Below, one piece after another: positions 8,704 through 19,000 of a stretch of DNA of 22,116 nt (positions within the stretch are counted from its first letter, which is position 1; each line of letters starts with the position of its first letter). The translations under genes were made by a program, and so were the position numbers. This stretch comes from Psilocybe azurescens (taxonomy: Eukaryota; Basidiomycota; Agaricomycetes; Agaricales; Agrocybaceae). The notes beneath the pieces were generated by a model that did no database searches, was not told the DNA's origin, and worked only from the letters and a program-made list of their open reading frames with translations. Location of the stretch: positions 1 through 22,116 of the forward strand of contig JAJIRX010000075.1 in the NCBI GenBank assembly GCA_023853785.1, read 5' to 3'.

Positions 8704-11700
8704 TTAGTCTGCGTTATCATTATTGTTTGGGACTTCACCTGGCGTGGTTCGCAGTCGCTTCGTTTTTGATATGTATTTCATCAATATCTTCATGTGTGGT
8801 TTCCCGCATAGTATTGTTCGCATACTTCTTGCGTTTCTTCCCAGCTCCTGGTCCATTTCTGCTCGTTCCCATGCGTATGACGGGCATTCGAATAGGAGGT
8901 GTTTGACGGTCTCCTCTGTTACTCCTCGGTTTGCTGTTCTGCATTTTTCGCATTGGCTGGTGTTGGCCTTGCCGAATCGGTTCAGATAACTATTGAGGGT
9001 ACGTGGCCGGTGCGTATCTGCATGTATAGGCTTGCTCTCGCTCGTGTCATTGTGTTCTGGATTTTTCTGAAGTTGGTGAAGGGGAAGTCGGTGTCGATGT
9101 TGGCAAAGGATTGTTTTCGGTGTGAGGTGTTCCATCGTTGTGTAACTTCGTCGTCGAGTGCGATTTGCATTTGGCTTTTTATTTGTTTCGTGCTTGTGGG
9201 TAGGTGTCCTTGTCGTAGGTAGTGTGGTAGCAGGGATCGTGGTGATAGCTCTCCTGCGGCTGCCTTTTGGGCATTGGCATCGGCTGCTTCGTTTCCTGGG
9301 ACTCCTTTGTGAGCTGGGATCCAATGAATAGTGAATTTTTCACCGTGATATGGGGTCTGCTCGTGTCCCATGAGTCCACTCGCCAGCTTGTTTAGTTCGT
9401 CGATCAGGTAGGAGCCGCTTTTTGGTGTGCGTGCTGAGGTGGCTTTGATTGTGTTCTTACTGTCTGTGTAGATGGATGAGGTGAGTGGTCCCAGGTGTCC
9501 TGAGTTGCGGAGCATCCAGCATCCCAGTGTCAGCCCTACGGTTTCGGCATCGTCATTTGAGTATTCATTTTCGGGGCCCAGCTGGTATCGTAGTGATTGA
9601 GCTGGTTTGTCATGGCCGGCGTAGTACATAACTGCCGACGCTCCTACCATTCCGTTCATACTGGAACCGTCTGTGTATATGCGAGTCTTCGCTGTGTCGG
9701 CTTTCTCGTTGGCGATGGCCTTGTCTGGAGTGTCCGCTATTCGTGTGATGTAGTCTGGCTTTTCTTCTGGGCAGGTTTGTCGAGGCTGGATTTTCTCTGT
9801 CTTCGTTGGGTCGTATCGGAATATTTGGAGTAACATTTGCAGAGAGGTTGCATGGCTTCTGGCTTTTTCTGTGTGATATTTTGAAAGCAGGGCGGCAGCA
9901 GGGTTTTCAGCTGGTAGTGAGGAAAGACGCACCATTGCTCGGTGGCATGTTTTCTTCAACATTAGATCGGTCGGTAGCACTCCTGCGTGAGGGTCAAGGA
10001 GGTCGGTTGGGGTGGTTCGCAGTGCTCCTGTAATTGCCAGTGTTGCGATGCGTTGTAGTTTGGTAAATTCTTTTAGAGCTCCTACAGAGCCTGTTTGTCG
10101 TTTTGCTCCAGCTACGAGATGGGGCGGGGTGTACCAAATGTCTAAACCGTATGTCATTTTTGGTATTGCCACTGAGATATATAATCGTCGCATTGACTTA
10201 GCTTGTATGCCTCCTGCCACGTTACTGAGTCTACGGAATTGGAGTAGCCATGTTGTGGTTTTCGCGATTGTTTTCTGAAGCTGTGTCTTCCATCGGAGTG
10301 TGCGGTCGACATGTATCCCAAGGTATTTATAGCTTTCGACGTCCTTCACTACCTGCCCTTGTAGGAGGAGCGGTGGGGCTTTCTGGCGTTTCCTCTTTCC
10401 GTGTCGTTGTGGGTCTTGTATTGTTTTTCTAGTGTGGTGTACTACTGCCAGCTTGTCGATTTCGAATCTTGAGTTGTGGTCCTTTGCCCATGCGAAGCCT
10501 CCGTTTGGTTTTTCCATGATGTTCTTGAGAGTCTTGACGTTGCTTTTGAGGGATTTCCCTATCACGATAATCATTGCGTCGTCTACAAAACCTACCGAGT
10601 CTTCTTTTGGGTCAGCGTCGTTGTCCATGGCTTTTGCAATTTCTAGCAAGTCAGCGTTATAGAGGATGTAGAGGATCATTGAGAGTGGATCGCCTTGTCC
10701 TATTCCGTTAGAGATGGGAATTAGTATGGATATGTAATCATCAAATCGTAGTTTGGTTCGCCCTGTTCTTTAGCAGATTGTCTATAAATTTTATGTATAC
10801 ACTTGGGATTTTTTCTCTTCTTGAGGTTGTGTAGCAGCCTATCCGTGACTGCGTTGGGGAAGGCCCCTTCGACGTCGAGGTACAGAACTGATACTACCTT
10901 TTTCTTTCGCCATGCTGACTTGATCCTGTCTTCGAGGATGTGTACTGCATCTGTTGTCATTCGTCCTGATCGGCCTCCATAGTGGTTAGTTGGCAATAGT
11001 TGCTCGCGTTCTACCATTCAGCGATATGTCATCCGCAACAATTGAAGTCAGGACCTTGGCCATCGTGCATATCAGTGCTATAGGGCGGTAGGCTTTTGTC
11101 ACCTCGTAGCTTGGTTTGCTTGGCTTCCTAAGTACCACTGTCGTGAATTCACGCCAGCTGTCGACGTATGTGTTGAGAGTGAGTGTGGCTTGGTATATGT
11201 GATGGAGATATGTCCCTATAAGCTCAACCGATTTTTGCAGTACAATGTTGGGTATGCCGTCGGGGCCACTTGCTTTGTAAGGTGAGAGCTTGGTGATGTG
11301 TTCGCGTATACGTTCTTCTGTGATTTTTGAGGGGGTGGCAATGGTTCTGGGTAGTCGTAATTGGCCGGTACTGTTGTTTCTGTTGGTTTTGGTGGGAAGA
11401 AAGAGGTTGCGAGAGCCTCCGCTTTGCCTTCGTTGGTGGATAGTTCGATATTTTGGCCTGCTGTGGTCTTCTGTTTCAGGACAGGTATTCTGGTCTTGCC
11501 GCCCGTCGGTTGTTGGGGTGCTGATGTATTTGTTGGCTGTCCAGATATCTTTTGTCGTTGCATCTTCCAGGAAGTCTCTCCAGTGCTGGAGCTTTGTTCT
11601 ATCCATTTCCTTTCCATATGCTTTTGCTTTTGTGATATGTTCTGCGTGACTCGGGTGTTCAGGAACTGCTCTGTAGCGGTATGAGAGTCGACTTAGCTTG

Positions 11701-12725
11701 TTCATGTCTTTTCATAGGTCGCTCAGTGCTCGGTTCCACCATCTCTTCGAGTTTGGGCATGGTTTGTTTATTGGGACTGCTATTTTTATTGATTCCTGCA
11801 GGGCTGTTGTCAGTGCTGTTGCCGATGCTTGCAGTTCTTCTTTGCTGGTGAGTTCCTTGGGCTCTGGCATTTCGATAATTTTACTTGTGAGGGTGGTGTT
11901 GAATGTTTCCCAGTCGGTCATACGGAAGTTTAGGGATAGAGTTGGCATGACACGGTTCTGTGGCAGGTCAATTATTGATACGATAGGGAAGTGATCGGTA
12001 CCTGGCGGTTGCAGGAAGCCTTCCACGTCGCATCTCACAATGCGATCCATGAGGTCTTCTGTGCACCAGACGTTGTCAGGCCTTGTGTATCGTTTGTTGA
12101 CATAGTGGCGTATAGTTGGGATCCCCTTTTGGTAGCGCGACCTGCATGTTTTCATCAGCAGCAAGGGCAATGATACGTTCAGCACGACGGGTAGCTTCTG
12201 CAGTGAATAAGCGATGGTCCTCATCTCTATCCCATAGCGGGTGGTGGCTGTTAAAATCCCCTGCCCATATAACCTGATCGTCTTCTGTTTGGTGTATCCG
12301 GTGTCTTTCTTTTCGCAAAAATCGTCGGAGGTGGCTGATGTTCACCATGTGTTTATTGTCGTTGTAGATGTTCACAATGGTTAGGTTGCATGTTTGTGTT
12401 GTTATTCGGATAGCTGTCAGGTCGTTGTTGCCTGGTATTGCTAGCTCGATCCATGCATTTGATGATAGTTGTGTGTTAACCATTATTGCAGATCTAGTAG
12501 GAGATGCTTTATCAGTAAATCTGTCGTGTGGAGAGACTAGTGAGAAGTTAAGAGGAGTTCGTAACAGTCCTGTTGTTGTTATGTGCGGTTCTTGTAATAA
12601 TATTATGTCCCATTCGTTGCTGAGTGGGCTAGATTGATTAAGTCGTTATGTGCATTGCGGGATTTGTTGAGGTTTATCTGCAGTATTCGGAGCCGGTTTA
12701 GTGGTGGTTGTCGTTCAGGCATCAT
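8704..12725 (-). CDS. LINE ORF2: endonuclease, reverse transcriptase, RNase H (frameshifted)
   Basis: Polyprotein of about 1340 residues that nicks target DNA and copies the element's RNA into it. The start is ATG ATG at 12725/12722. The endonuclease shows INLNKS near the start, QEPH, WAGDFNSHHP.W (GDFN about 12250) and TDHF. The reverse transcriptase shows KASGPDGIP, YRPIAL, YLDVEGAFPNAV, GQGDPLS and FVDD at 10578-10589 (FVDD instead of the usual YxDD). RNase H has its full acidic set: YTDGSS (Asp 9669-9671), DDAET (Glu about 9545), YTDSKN (Asp about 9464) and GNEAAD (Asp 9279-9281), with PAHKG. The C-terminus has a CEKC..H....C knuckle. Frame changes are needed near 12630, 12130, 11710, twice in 11400-11560, near 11000, near 10745 and near 8990. 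The stop is TAA at 8704-8706. Non-functional as written. Confidence 0.9.
12715..12725 (-). promoter_or_regulatory. ORF1 stop / ORF2 start overlap ATGATGCCTGA
   Basis: On the element strand the two ATG codons of ORF2 (12725 and 12722, same frame) precede the ORF1 TGA (12715-12717) within 11 nt. Overlaps of this kind in other LINEs support ORF2 translation by termination and reinitiation. The mechanism here is inferred from the layout. Confidence 0.65.
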
Positions 12726-14635
12726 GGGTCGGTGGAGGGGTTCCTTCAGGGGTCGGAGGTACTGTTGATTCTCTCGATGTCGCTTTGCTTTGTGCCTCCT
12801 TATCCTTTTCCTCTTTTTCTTGGCGCTCTATTTTTTCTACTTCTGATGCGAGAAGGGCCTCCAGCCGTGCTAGTTCTTCCCTGGTCATCCTCTTTTCTGG
12901 GCTGGCTGCTGTTGGCCGTTGGGGCAGTTGGTGATTAGTGGTCATTGCTGTCTGCTGTGTGGGTTGGTGTGTCGTCATTTTGGCTTGGGGCCGATAATCG
13001 AGCAGGGACTGACGCATTGGTCGCAGCTCGTCATCCACTCTCTTTGCCCGTTGTTCGATATCTTCTGCCATTGGTTCGTACACTTGCTTGTGACGGATTG
13101 TTGGTGGCTGATATTCGGCTGTCCATGTCCATGGTTCTGTGTCTGGGAAGAAGGGTATTGCATTTTCGGGGTGATTGATGTCAAATTGTTGGCATTTTCG
13201 GTGGAATGAGGGGCAGTTCGCGGTCCCAGCTGGTATGTCCGTCGCCGCGGTCGCCACATGATACACATTTCTTGGTTTGTGAGGTGCAGTCTTCTGTTTT
13301 GTGAGTGCGATTTGCGCAGTTGCCGCAGGTGTCGTAGCTGTTGATGCATTCCCTTGCAATATGATTGTACCCTTGACATTTGAGACATCTGATCGGTTCT
13401 TTCTTGCTCTTCCGTACATCGACCCTCTTGCCGTATATCACTAGCCCGTCGCATATCACTTTGTTTGCTTTGCCTGTGTTACGTAGGACCAGGATAAGGT
13501 GTGCGTAGTTTTGCCTTCTTTCTTTGTTTCGTCGGGCAATTGGCTTGGCCCATCGTACTCGTTCAAGGTCATCGATGTGGAGGTTGTTGGTCTCAAGCAT
13601 CTCGTCGATGTGCTTTCTGTTATCTGTTTCAAATTCGACTGGGACATAGTATGCGATGAGGTTGTATGTTCGAGATTTGCGTTGTGCTCCTTCGCCATTC
13701 TCACCTAGAGAAGAAAGCAAGCGGTCAGCGTTTTTGCAGTATGGAACCATTTGGCACCCTCATCTGTGAGGAACTCCCGAGTATCCCTTTATTTGATAGT
13801 CTTTCTACTGATCTAATCTTGTGTTTGACTTGACCAGTGATATCGTCGTTGAGCGCTGCTATCCCTGCATTGTAGAGTCGTAATAGTTCCGTTTGGCTTA
13901 TCTTGTGTACCATGGAGTCGCTGGGGAAATCGAGGGAGGAATTGTCGTGATCTGATACCTTCCCTGGCCACGAGCCTTGGGTCGGTTTGGTGTCTTGGTG
14001 GGCCATCTTGGGATCGGACTGCATCGCTGTATCGTGTTGCTGACGGTGCCATTGTTTGTTGTCGTGCTGCCTGTGGGATGCTCTGTGTGAGGGCCTTCTG
14101 TGCTGTCTGTGCTGTCTCTGTGATGGTGGCAAGGTGTTTCTCAACCTCCGCTGAAATTGTTGTCGTGATATGCGATGCCATGTTTCTTAGCTCCTCCCTG
14201 ACATATTCCGCTTGTTCGACTGCAATCTCCCTCGCCTGTGCTGCTGTTGCTTCTGTCTCCAATCTCTCCATCATGTAGGCCACGGATCTCACTGCTCGCA
14301 CTGCTGGTTGTGTTAATCCTTTCATTTCAGAGACCTGAAAGAGGGCTGTTGCCATATTATGCGGGGTTGGGGGTGCACCTCTTGGCACATACATCAGGGT
14401 GGTTTCTAGGTATTCTCGAGCATCTGTTGCATTGTTTATTGGTTTATCCTTTCCGTCGTCAAAGAATTGGGTGGAGGGTGGTGGTGGTGATTCTATTCCG
14501 GGCGATATCAAGGATGCGCCTCCTTACAGTTGCTGCTTCCTTTTCCTGTTTTTCCCTGTCCTGGCGAGCGTCAGTATGCGCGTTGGTGGTTTCGTCTTTG
14601 CCGCCCACGTCTGGCGGGGATTTGGGTTGACTCAT
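12715..14635 (-). CDS. LINE ORF1: gag-like RNA-binding protein with CCHC zinc knuckles (frameshifted)
   Basis: Encodes about 640 residues from the ATG at 14635 (CTAAATGAGTCAACC on the element strand). It should coat the element's RNA. The first third has a helical, coiled-coil-like stretch rich in E, A and R (RLETEATAAQAREIAVEQAE). The centre has an RRM-like segment (HLILVLRNTGKANKVI) as in other Tad ORF1 proteins. Three zinc knuckles follow: CLKCQGYNHIAREC (13346-13387), CGNCANRTHKTEDC (about 13286-13327) and CVSCG...HTSWDR.CP (about 13225-13270), the last interrupted by a frameshift. The tail is charged (EKIERQEKEEKDKEAQ). Breaks occur near 14480, 13950, 13735 and 13220. The stop codon overlaps the ORF2 start. 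Confidence 0.85.
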
Positions 14636-14769
14636 TTAGGTAGGATTGTAGATTTAAAAGTGTGTATTTACGCTATCTAAACGCCCTGTATGTCTTCCGA
14701 GACTCTCGTTTGCCCTGCGTTAAGCGTGGGAAATTTTGAGATGGGAGTGGTTAAGGGTAGAGAAGCGAC
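14636..14769 (-). other. LINE 5' untranslated region
   Basis: 134 nt from the target-site duplication to the ORF1 ATG. Tad-like elements carry their promoter internally in the 5' region, so one is expected here or within ORF1. No clear motif was identified. Confidence 0.6.
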
Positions 14770-14782
14770 TCAATCAATGGAG
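14770..14782. repeat. Target-site duplication, right copy (TCAATCAATGGAG)
   Basis: Identical to 8243-8255. Joining the flanks gives the unoccupied site TCAATCAATGGAG followed by TATGAATGG. Confidence 0.9.
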
Positions 14783-14811
14783 TATGAATGGCAATGTGAC
14801 TCTCATGGTAG

Positions 14812-14819
14812 TATATAAG
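14812..14819 (+). promoter_or_regulatory. TATA box TATATAAG
   Basis: TATATAAG lies 30 bp right of the duplication, followed by a CT-rich stretch (CGCTCTTGTTGTCTCAATC) like a fungal transcript leader. It could serve the small + strand gene proposed just downstream. Confidence 0.3.
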
Positions 14820-14940
14820 CTACCTCGCACAAGCTATTTTCCACTTATTAACGCTCTTGTTGTCTCAATCGGTCTGTCCTCACTGGAGTATCCTACCCCA
14901 AGCCTCCCAAGCCCGCCAAATATCTTCCTCAAAAGTCGGA

Positions 14941-15322
14941 TATGTCCTCACCCGGTGCTGGGGTAATATTTTATTCACTTTAACGAGATCGCATGCCTCT
15001 AACAGACTGTCTTCCACAGCCTGCACCAGCCTTTCGTGATCGACAAATTGTTTATTTCCTTCACGACTTCGTATCATCACTCAATGAGTTCGTTCCAGAG
15101 GGAACTAAAGTGACCATAGTATCATCATCCAGCGTCTCAAGCAGAGGTCTGTATGTTTATTTTGCTTTCCCAACAGCTGAAGTGACTTTACATTTCTAGG
15201 AGAATGAATATACTTATACGGTGAAATCGGAGGAACATGGAAAGATTTTTGGAGTGGCGGGCGATTATTTAACAGAAACTTATGTACCGCCAAAACCAGA
15301 GGTCGACGTTAACACACATTAA
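14941..15322 (+). CDS. Doubtful small gene of unknown function
   Basis: Two protein-like stretches lie on the + strand. The first is an open frame from the ATG at 14993, passing through IVYFLHDFVSSLNEF and VPEGTKVTIVSSSS. The second runs from 15200 to the TAA at 15320-15322, with ENEYTYTVKSEEHGKIFG and LTETYVPPKPEVDV. A stretch with GTATGT at 15151 and TTTCTAG at 15193-15199 could be an intron joining them, but the phase is off by one or two bases, so a base error or another structure is needed. ATG at 14941 is an alternative start if GTAATA...CAG (to 14999) is an intron. On the complement, 14880-15080 is also open and protein-like (DLVKVNKILPQHRVRTYPTF), so the strand is not settled. I recognise no family. 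Confidence 0.3.
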
Positions 15323-16035
15323 TACATATATGTCCTCAAGGACGTAAGCAAAGCATGTTAAGCACATACAATAGGTTACAACAAATATATTTCCAGCTTA
15401 AGTTGGGCAACTTTGGAGTGTTAGAAATCACATACTAGGTTGTATAACTAGTGTTTTACGACAGTGTATGGATTTATCGTTTATCTTTTAAACCTTAATG
15501 TCAGGCAGTGTCATGATTCAATATTCGAAATATTCCCCACAACGTTGTTGCCAGTGCACGGCCAAACATTACGTTAGCCGAACAGGCTGGATTCTCAAGC
15601 GAAGTATAAAAAGACCGTGGCGTCTGGAAGTCAAACGACAAAGATCGCGCAAGCAAATTTTGTGAGAAGCTCCTTGTAGCTATGTACCACTATTCTTTAG
15701 GGGGACAGCAATGCTCTGAATCTGGTCGCCATCTCAGGCTAAGTATGAAACTTCCTAAATGACTATTTATTTCCCAAAGGGGACAGCCGCATTGACGTCA
15801 ATTACATATCAAATCACAATTTGAAAATAGAACTGTTGTAATTGACCAGCTGAGCGTCATGTCACACACCGAAACAACACTGAAAATAATTCACCGCACT
15901 CCTATTAGGTAGCCAATTGATACCACTAGATATATACTAGTCCAAATATAATGACAAATAAAATATGAATATAATGCGACTACACAGAAAGTCGAGATCC
16001 TCCAATACTTCTAAGGTGTGTATGACGTGTGTGCT
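15323..16035. other. Intergenic region, no gene seen
   Basis: About 700 bp, AT-rich, with no long ORF on either strand and no tRNA or terminal repeats. A TATAAAAAG at 15605-15613 (+) is followed only by a 27-codon frame from the ATG at 15682, which I do not call. It holds the 3' flank of the large gene that ends at 16036. Confidence 0.5.
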
Positions 16036-19000
16036 TTAGTTGGAGCTGTATGATGTTCTTGGCTCAGCGTCAACGAGCACACTGTCTTCTTCCAGTCCAA
16101 ATCCTTCCTCGAATTCTTCCATTAAATCTTTTGTCTCCTCCACAATTGCAGACAGAGCTTGTTGTCTTGTCCAAGTCTCCAACGCAGCCTCTTCATCCTT
16201 ATCCTTACCCGCCGACATGGACGCGGATCCATTGTTTGACGCGGCCATTCCAGACAAGGGTAAAAGCAGATCATATCCCATAAATGTCTGAACACCACGA
16301 ACCCGTCTATACGTCTCCTGAATGAGCTTCAAAGATTTGATTTTCGTTGCACGTGTTGCTGTCGATGATTCACCTCCGTCACCGCTGATCCGGCTATTCC
16401 GTGCACCTGAAATCCCAGCAAGACCGGCTCCTATCATAGGTGACGAAATTGGTGGAAACGCAGAAGGCGAGGTGGGTCCTAAATGTAAGATCTTTGGTAG
16501 ACCTGAATGGTCATGCGGTGAGATAGGAGAGATCTGATACCCTGCTCGCCTACTTGGAATATTAAGAAGAGAGGGAGAGGGCATCAGATTGGAAGGGGAA
16601 GGCATAAGACGGGGTGAGGATTCTGGGGAAGGGACCATGAGAGATGATAAACGCTGACGTGATTTAGAAAAACGGAAGTCGAAACTCGGCGACTGCTTGG
16701 CGAAGCTGGGAAGGGACTCGTGCTTCCAGTTCCACTACCCTGCTGTTGAAGTTCTTGATCGAGAGAGACGACCTTTTCCATCATAAGAACCTTGAGATGC
16801 ATGCGAAGTGGGCTACGATAGGCGCATACAAACTCGAGCATGGACCACAATGAATAATCGACAATGCGCGGACGACGCAAGCCACGTGGTTGTTCTGTAT
16901 ACGAAGAGGGAGAGCCTGGACGACTCAGATCAGAAGATGTTGACACAAAGAGACGGGAGCCGGAGTTCGATAGATCAAACTGGGCAGTGGTTCGCGGAGA
17001 TCCTGTAGGAGTTGTCGCTGCAGAATTGATTTCAGGCCTTAAAGCGAAATCTGCTCCACCTTCCGCAAACATTGAGTTACAGAATGCTGCTATTCTCTCC
17101 CATATGCCGATACGTGGCAAGTACGAAATGTCAGCTGCTCCACGAACTACAACCACCTTTATGACTTGAAGGGCAGTCATGAAGGTTGGTAGGTGAGAAC
17201 GCCAGAAAGCTTCTTGTCGTCCTTTATCGCCGGACTTCGATCGAAACGAAGATCCAAGGCCGCGATTAGTGCTTCGCGTGCCATCTACATCTCGTCGACT
17301 TTTCTGACATGCTTTAATCGCGTAATAAAGGATGCGAACCCAGGCAACAGCGAGCTTTTTACGGTGTTCGTCCGTACGAGATCCATCGGTAATCACTTGT
17401 GATTCGGTTTTCATTACAAGGGCAAGCGGAAGGACGACTCCTGCGAGGAATTGATAAGTTGGAGGCCGCTTCTCTATTTCGCTAATCACATCAGCATCTT
17501 TAAGAAAGATGGCTCCTGCTAGCAGAGATATAAGAACTGGGCGGTACTGAACCGTCATGAGTTGATTTTCGGACGCAGCTAAGTCACAAGCAGCTAGACC
17601 TGCGGTTACAATCTCCCCTACAACTACCTCGCCAAACATTGAATCATTGGCGTAGAGTGACATTTCTGTCAATTTCAGGATGGTTTCGAACACTGTAGTG
17701 AAGTTGACAGAGATCAGATAGGAATGAAGAATAGGGAAAGTTCCTGGAGAAATGACACAACCGCCTTGGGCGCCGTTGGTTCTTCGCGATGGAGTAACAT
17801 TTTGACGAAATCGCCCAAAAGTCGCCAAAATCTCTGCATTGGAATCACCCCAGTCTTTGAGAAGACTTTTCGTCACATCTAAGGTGTGCCGAGCAACTGT
17901 AAGCGTAATTTGACCACCTGCTGACCCGAAAGACAGAACAAGTTTCAAGTAGTCGAGCCTTATGATTTTAGAATCACTAGGTGTCCGCGATTTTTCTTTG
18001 AAATTGGTTTCGCCTGCTATATCAGGAGAAAGGAACGCGTTATCCCCTTCTTCTGGTGTTGGCTTTGGCATATTTTCGCCACCTTTGGGTTTGGAGAAAA
18101 CCTTTGTCAATATAGAGCCAAGCGCCACAATACCATCTGCCAGAACGGTTCTTGTGGAGGCCGATGCATTGTAGAGGTGTGGCGAGAGAGAGCGAAGCAA
18201 CCTCAAGAAATGCTGCGCTCGTGCAATGGACAGATCATGGGCGATAACAGTCAAAAATAAGCGAACAAAGTCGTCCATGCTCAGATGAAGACTTTCATAT
18301 TCATCAGGAAGCTGAAGAGACATTTGACGGCCCATTTGAGGTTCAGCACGACGTATTGCTGCTAGGAAGGTTTGTGGTTTTCGTCTGCGGTATGGATGAT
18401 GAGAGCTTCGCGTTCCTCGGCTTTGTTGACGTTGCGAATGCCAGCAGCATCAACTGTAGTCGACAAGCCTTTCCTAAGGGAAGCGAAAAGGTCGTAAATG
18501 CCCTTCGAGAACCATTCGATGTCAATATCAGGAAGCATGGCAAGTTGTCCGATGGTATTGATAGCTTGATATAAGAAAGAATCTTTATGTAAGGCATAGA
18601 AGCGATTGATTGCGTATTCGATAGCAGAGCGGATTCCGGGGTGTGAGGGCTTTTCAGTGTAAACTTTGACGAGAGCAGGCATGAAAGAGAGTATCCACCA
18701 CCTGTCGTGAACAGGCGTCTGAACCGAGTGCTTGCCACCATGAACCCTAAAGACAATGTGTTAATATTTAGAATTCCACAAATTGACTAGGACTGACCAA
18801 TGAGGACCTGGCTCACGATGTTGATATCGTCACCATGCGTCACAAGAGCGCGGTTCAACCCATCCACCAGAACAGCCAACTCATGCCGATCACTCAGATG
18901 CCTAGGCATCGAGCGGAAGATCTGAGCAACAAGAAGGATGTAGCTACGGGACACCATCAACGACAAAATCTCGACTGTGCCGTTCCTAGAAGAACGATGG

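Larger units (their letters stand above)
8256..14769 (-). mobile_element. Full-length Tad-clade LINE (non-LTR retrotransposon), 6514 bp
   Basis: The element reads on the complement: 5' UTR 14636-14769, ORF1 14635-12715, ORF2 12725-8704, 3' UTR 8703-8273, and a 17-nt poly(A) tail (T run 8256-8272). Perfect 13-bp target-site duplications flank it, as expected of target-primed reverse transcription. The domain order is gag-like ORF1 with CCHC knuckles, then APE-type endonuclease, reverse transcriptase, RNase H and a terminal CCHC in ORF2. This is the Tad architecture common in filamentous fungi. Both ORFs carry several frameshifts, so this copy is inactive as written, although some breaks may be sequence errors like those in neighbouring host genes. 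Complete ends and a perfect duplication argue for a fairly young insertion. It sits about 40 bp upstream of a TATATAAG in the right flank. Confidence 0.95.

Noticed and set aside
8337..8738. Open frame of 133 codons on the complement at the LINE 3' end
   Set aside because: It lies in the element's C-rich 3' UTR and overlaps the ORF2 stop in another frame. Its T/S/P/R-rich translation looks like composition, not a protein.
12945..13209. Long + strand frames rich in L, C, W and V opposite LINE ORF1 and ORF2
   Set aside because: They are antisense shadows of the retrotransposon ORFs, whose zinc knuckles and catalytic motifs read on the complement.
8256..14769. A reverse-transcriptase-based defence system or other domesticated RT
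   Set aside because: The APE endonuclease, RT, RNase H and CCHC order, the poly(A) tail and the target-site duplication are those of a LINE.
15605..15765. TATAAAAAG followed by a 27-codon frame
   Set aside because: Too short, with no splice continuation or recognisable product. TATA-like strings are expected by chance in AT-rich DNA.
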